Positions 61,430 through 64,000 of a stretch of DNA of 64,000 bases are shown here, in pieces. A program made the translations under genes and the position numbers. The notes under the pieces are model-generated. The model had not been told where the DNA came from. It was given only the letters and a program-made list of their open reading frames with translations, and searched no databases. Position 1 is the first letter of the stretch; each line of letters begins with the position of its first letter. The stretch is from an uncultured Clostridia bacterium (GTDB lineage: Bacteria > Bacillota > Clostridia > Oscillospirales > Ruminococcaceae), in contig CANQKW010000005.1 of NCBI GenBank assembly GCA_947624555.1, positions 26,767-90,766 of the forward strand, written 5' to 3'.

Positions 61430-62140
61430 CTAATTTTCTAAAACTTTGGCACTTTCAGCCAAATACAACAGTTCCTTTTTGGGCAAATCGCCAGAGATCT
61501 CCAGAATATAGTCGCCATTATCCCATACTACTATTGAACTGTTGTGTTTATTATCGCTAAAATCAATACACAAGCCGGTATGACCGTTAATATTGATTTC
61601 TTCAAAATTATGTTTTTCTGTGTTGTAATGGGGAGAAAAATTGTTCTTGGTGCACTGAGATAACGTTATGATATGCCCCGAAAGTTCATTTTTATATAGG
61701 GTATAAACATCAAATGATAACGAATCATGCTCAACAATTTCAAATCCGTCAGGCAAGTCGGAAAGATAGTATTCATATTCAATCGTTGTGGGGCAGTTTT
61801 CTGTATTTACGGCGAAAAGCTGTGTATTGTCATTATATACCGTCCCTTGAAAGTTTTTGGAAAAGTAGACAAGCATAAAACCTGTCAACAACGCCGCACA
61901 TATGATCACAACAAAAAGAATTATGAGTCTTTTACTAGAGGGCAAATGCCTGCTTTGCGGAGTCAGGACTATCGGAGGATTGCTTGCTGTAATATGCGTT
62001 TTTTTCTCATATAAAGCGAATATGCGCTTCATAGTAAGTCTATGGCGCAGTGATGGCTTGAATGGCGGAAACATATTAAGCTCGGCTATTTCTTCCGCAC
62101 AAATTTCTGCCAATATATCTTTGAAGTCTCTCTCATTCAT
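61430..62140 (-). CDS. DUF4367 membrane protein, probable anti-sigma factor
   Basis: 236 residues from the ATG at 62138-62140, preceded by AAGGAGGG. A cytosolic part of about 80 residues (MNERDFKDILAEICAEEIAE) precedes one membrane helix (LIILFVVIICAALLTGFMLV) and an outer DUF4367 domain (LPDGFEIVEHDSLSFDVYTL, INGHTGLCIDFSDNKHNSSI, VVWDNGDYILEISGDL). DUF4367 proteins sit beside ECF sigma factors and are taken as their membrane anti-sigma factors. Its start overlaps the sigma gene by eight bases, so translation is coupled. Confidence 0.82.
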   Translation of the reverse strand: MNERDFKDILAEICAEEIAELNMFPPFKPSLRHRLTMKRIFALYEKKTHITASNPPIVLTPQSRHLPSSKRLIILFVVIICAALLTGFMLVYFSKNFQGTVYNDNTQLFAVNTENCPTTIEYEYYLSDLPDGFEIVEHDSLSFDVYTLYKNELSGHIITLSQCTKNNFSPHYNTEKHNFEEININGHTGLCIDFSDNKHNSSIVVWDNGDYILEISGDLPKKELLYLAESAKVLEN

Positions 62141-62675
62141 AAATTCCACCCTCCTTACGAGCATATTCACGAACAGCCTCTTTCGCCAAGTGAAGTCTTT
62201 TCTTGACCGCCGATTGAGAGATATTCAATTTTTCGGCGGTCTCGGCAGTAGAAAAATCCATCAAACACCGAAGTGTTAACACGTCTCGCTGCAGCGGAGG
62301 AAGCGATTTTATAAATTGCTTAAGCCTATCTCTTGAAACCTTGCCGATCATGCTGTCCTCAAAAGAAAACGGGTTATCGTCATAAGAATCCTCTTCATCA
62401 AGCTCCTCGAGCGGCACTTTATTCTTTTTGTTGAACATATCCGAGGAGATGTTTCTGACAACAGCGACCATAAAGCTGACTCTGTTTTTGGGGGCAACGC
62501 TGAAAAAATTATTCGGTTTGCGGGCTATGTCGCAAAAGGCTTCTTGAACGGCATCCTCCGCGTCATCCCTGCTGTGTAAATATGTGTATGCTATGTTAAG
62601 GAAACAGTTTTTATTATTTTTGTAAAATTCTTCTAACTCGTTCCTCTGAACAGGGTCTTCTATAACCGAAAACAT
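62133..62675 (-). CDS. ECF-type RNA polymerase sigma factor
   Basis: 180 residues from the ATG at 62673-62675, preceded by AAAGGGGGTGACGCG. Region 2 is seen in FLNIAYTYLHSRDDAEDAVQ and EAFCDIARK, region 4 in LPPLQRDVLTLRCLMDFSTA and ETAEKLNISQSAVKKRLHLA. The acidic linker between them is long (EELDEEDSYDDNPFSFEDS). It directs RNA polymerase to a small set of promoters, probably including its own locus. With the DUF4367 gene it forms a sigma/anti-sigma pair. Confidence 0.92.
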   Translation of the reverse strand: MFSVIEDPVQRNELEEFYKNNKNCFLNIAYTYLHSRDDAEDAVQEAFCDIARKPNNFFSVAPKNRVSFMVAVVRNISSDMFNKKNKVPLEELDEEDSYDDNPFSFEDSMIGKVSRDRLKQFIKSLPPLQRDVLTLRCLMDFSTAETAEKLNISQSAVKKRLHLAKEAVREYARKEGGIYE

Positions 62676-62699
62676 CGCGTCACCCCCTTTGTTTTGTTT

Positions 62700-62708
62700 A
62701 TTATAGCA
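62700..62708 (-). promoter_or_regulatory. Extended -10 promoter of sigma gene
   Basis: Minus-strand TGC-TATAAT (62700-62708), an extended -10 element about 25 bases before the sigma start. No clear -35 box. Confidence 0.4.
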
Positions 62709-62751
62709 TAATTCAATAATGTTTTTCTTAAGGAGCACATCGAAAGTGCTT

Positions 62752-63738
62752 CTACGCTCGAATAAATTCGCCGAACTCCTTCGCTGTAACTTTCCCCTGC
62801 AAATACAGCCTTTTCATTTCGCTTGCCTTGTCGAGCCAAGCCTTATACTCATTGAATGTCAGCCGCATAACACCGCTGTTTCCGTCAGCGTTTTCATAAC
62901 GCTCCACCCGTTTATAGTTTCTGTTTTTTGCTTTCTCATACTCCTCAAGAAGAGGATCGTTTCGCTGCTTGAGTTTTCTCGCTAACTTCGGTGCGATCTG
63001 CTTACAAGTCTTACCGTCAACGAGAACTCTATCGCAGTACATCTCAGCGCGATTGGATTTCGGAACAAACAGCTTGCCGCAGCACGGACACTCCAACACG
63101 CGCCTTTGCTGTTCCGCAAACTTCAGGAAAAGGAACACAAAGTAGTCGGTATAATTGTCGAAGAAGAAAACCTGCGACAGCTTCGGCTCATTGGTAAACA
63201 AATCGTAATTTATAATTTCGCAGGGGTAGTCTCTGCGAAAAAAGTAACCCTCAGGTAACACATTTGTTTTAAGCCACTTATCATGTGTCTCAAACTCACC
63301 TCGTGATTTCAAGTATTTATATAGAATATACCGTGTATCCAATGGTTCCCGTAATGCGTCAACAATATTACTCATTGCTGTCATCAGGCACATTGCCGTT
63401 CCGTCATCATCGATATCAAGCAATTTATATATCGCTGCCCGCAGCAAAACTCCTGTTGTCAAATCATTCTCCCGCACTCCGTCAGCCAACTCAAGAGCCA
63501 TATTGGATACAGAGTTAAACTGCTCTTCCGAATATTCGCCAATACCATCAAGCGGTTCTGTTTCTTCAATTATATGTTCAAGCACAACTTCATAATTCGA
63601 CAGATCATATTCCAACTCTCCAATCAGTTCTTCTGAAACTTTAATTCTATTGGTTTGGATTTTAATATTGTTCTCAATGATAACCCGAACCGCGTTATCG
63701 CCGTCCACAGATAAGTATATCCCGTTTTTGTCAATCAT
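62752..63738 (-). CDS. DUF6076 domain protein with zinc-ribbon-like site
   Basis: 328 residues. The C-terminal half carries LECPCCGKLFVPKSNRAEMY followed by CDRV and GKTCKQIAPKLARKLK, a C-x2-C...C...C site like that of DUF6076 and related abortive-infection-like proteins, and then a basic helical end (NRNYKRVERYENADG). The N-terminal half has FNSVSNMALELADGV and VDALREPLDTRYILYKYLKS. Such proteins are frequent in mobile or accessory regions of Firmicutes; the role is unknown. GGGGAGGCGAATAG precedes the ATG. A good sigma-A promoter lies upstream. Confidence 0.72.
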   Translation of the reverse strand: MIDKNGIYLSVDGDNAVRVIIENNIKIQTNRIKVSEELIGELEYDLSNYEVVLEHIIEETEPLDGIGEYSEEQFNSVSNMALELADGVRENDLTTGVLLRAAIYKLLDIDDDGTAMCLMTAMSNIVDALREPLDTRYILYKYLKSRGEFETHDKWLKTNVLPEGYFFRRDYPCEIINYDLFTNEPKLSQVFFFDNYTDYFVFLFLKFAEQQRRVLECPCCGKLFVPKSNRAEMYCDRVLVDGKTCKQIAPKLARKLKQRNDPLLEEYEKAKNRNYKRVERYENADGNSGVMRLTFNEYKAWLDKASEMKRLYLQGKVTAKEFGEFIRA

Positions 63739-63759
63739 TCTATTCGCCTCCCCATCTAC

Positions 63760-63788
63760 ATTTTAGCATTATTGACAAGAAAAATCAA
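63760..63788 (-). promoter_or_regulatory. Sigma-A promoter of DUF6076 gene
   Basis: Minus-strand TTGATT (63783-63788), 17-base spacer, TAAAAT (63760-63765). Confidence 0.75.
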
Positions 63789-63800
63789 TATGAAATTTTG

Positions 63801-63843
63801 TATGGAATGGATTTTCATGTTTTTTGCGGAAATCCATTCCATA
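63801..63843. repeat. 14-bp inverted repeat in divergent region
   Basis: TATGGAATGGATTT (63801-63814) and AAATCCATTCCATA (63830-63843) are perfect inverted copies separated by 15 bases. A second smaller one, ATGATAT (63858-63864) and ATATCAT (63875-63881), follows. They lie between the DUF6076 gene and the divergent replicative-ATPase gene, where operators or replication-protein sites would be expected. Confidence 0.65.
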
Positions 63844-63908
63844 TTTACGTTTTGGGCATGATATGTTAAGATAAATATCATCACTTGAAATCGAAAGGAG
63901 AAACTTTA

Positions 63909-64000
63909 TTGACAAAATTAAATACGATCAACTGCGAGGAGATCATGACGGAGCCGCTAAAACCGATCCAATTTGTGGTGGACGATCTAATTACGCAAGG
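63909..64000 (+). CDS. AAA ATPase of RepA/RecA type (partial, right edge)
   Basis: Only 30 codons are visible. The start is a TTG eight bases after GGAG. The end of the visible part, EPLKPIQFVVDDLITQG, is the stereotyped opening of RepA-like/AAA_25 ATPases of phages, plasmids and integrative elements (P-I-x-F-V-V-D-x-L-x-x-Q-G, followed in them by the Walker A loop). The rest lies outside the window. If right, it marks the start of a mobile element to the right. Confidence 0.6.
   Translation, partial: MTKLNTINCEEIMTEPLKPIQFVVDDLITQ

Overview
The window looks like chromosomal DNA of an anaerobic Gram-positive member of the Clostridia, most like Ruminococcaceae/Oscillospirales. The grounds are the Gram-positive order rpsF-ssb-rpsR, strong AGGAGG ribosome sites, sigma-A promoters with 17-base spacers, a perfect CIRCE element, serine-rich lipoproteins, a dimer-type glycyl-tRNA synthetase, a FliW/CsrA flagellar operon and an Rnf-type gene set. 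No rRNA, tRNA or CRISPR array was recognised.

Layout. 1-6.5 kb: a truncated lipoprotein gene, then an operon ilvE - lipoprotein - glyS - SCP2-like protein, then a CDF cation transporter with an overlapping membrane-protein gene. 6.5-9.7 kb: TPP riboswitch and thiD-thiC-thiE. 9.7-10.5 kb: a radical SAM gene. 10.6-19.4 kb: the late flagellar operon flgM-flgN-flgK-flgL-DUF6470-fliW-csrA-fliD-fliS-coiled-coil protein, read from a consensus sigma-28 promoter; flagellin itself is absent. 19.5-34.4 kb: a type IV pilus locus with three short prepilins, pilT, pilB, a prepilin peptidase with a large insertion, and the assembly operon pilC-pilMN-pilO-like-large PilX-like-two minor prepilins. 34.5-41.6 kb: glgP, rpsF-ssb-rpsR, a FliB-type protein and htpG under CIRCE. 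41.9-44.5 kb: yajC-tetR-bioY-AEC transporter. 44.5-48.8 kb: rpe fused translationally to a reduced Rnf-like set (D, E, A only) and a GH-like membrane protein. 49-55 kb: guaB, a second FliB-type protein, a hairpin array, patatin, an FkbM methyltransferase operon. 55-58 kb: M23 and GH25 cell-wall enzymes and a small lipoprotein with an AT-repeat promoter. 58.4-64 kb: an accessory-looking block with an ECF sigma/anti-sigma pair, secreted proteins that resemble protease propeptides and inhibitors, a subtilase remnant without its catalytic core, a DUF6076 protein, and at the right edge the start of a plasmid/phage-type replicative ATPase.

Most interesting: (1) the Rnf-like D-E-A cluster has lost three of the four conserved iron-sulfur cysteines and the flavin-attachment motif and has no B, C or G subunit gene beside it, so it is unlikely to be an ordinary Rnf complex; (2) the 58-62.7 kb secreted protease/inhibitor-like locus next to its own ECF sigma system; (3) an (AT)n repeat filling the spacer of a lipoprotein promoter, a possible slipped-strand switch; (4) a 30-codon reading frame directly upstream of the FkbM gene; (5) repeated modules shared by FlgL and FliD. 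All function calls are from reading the sequence without database searches.
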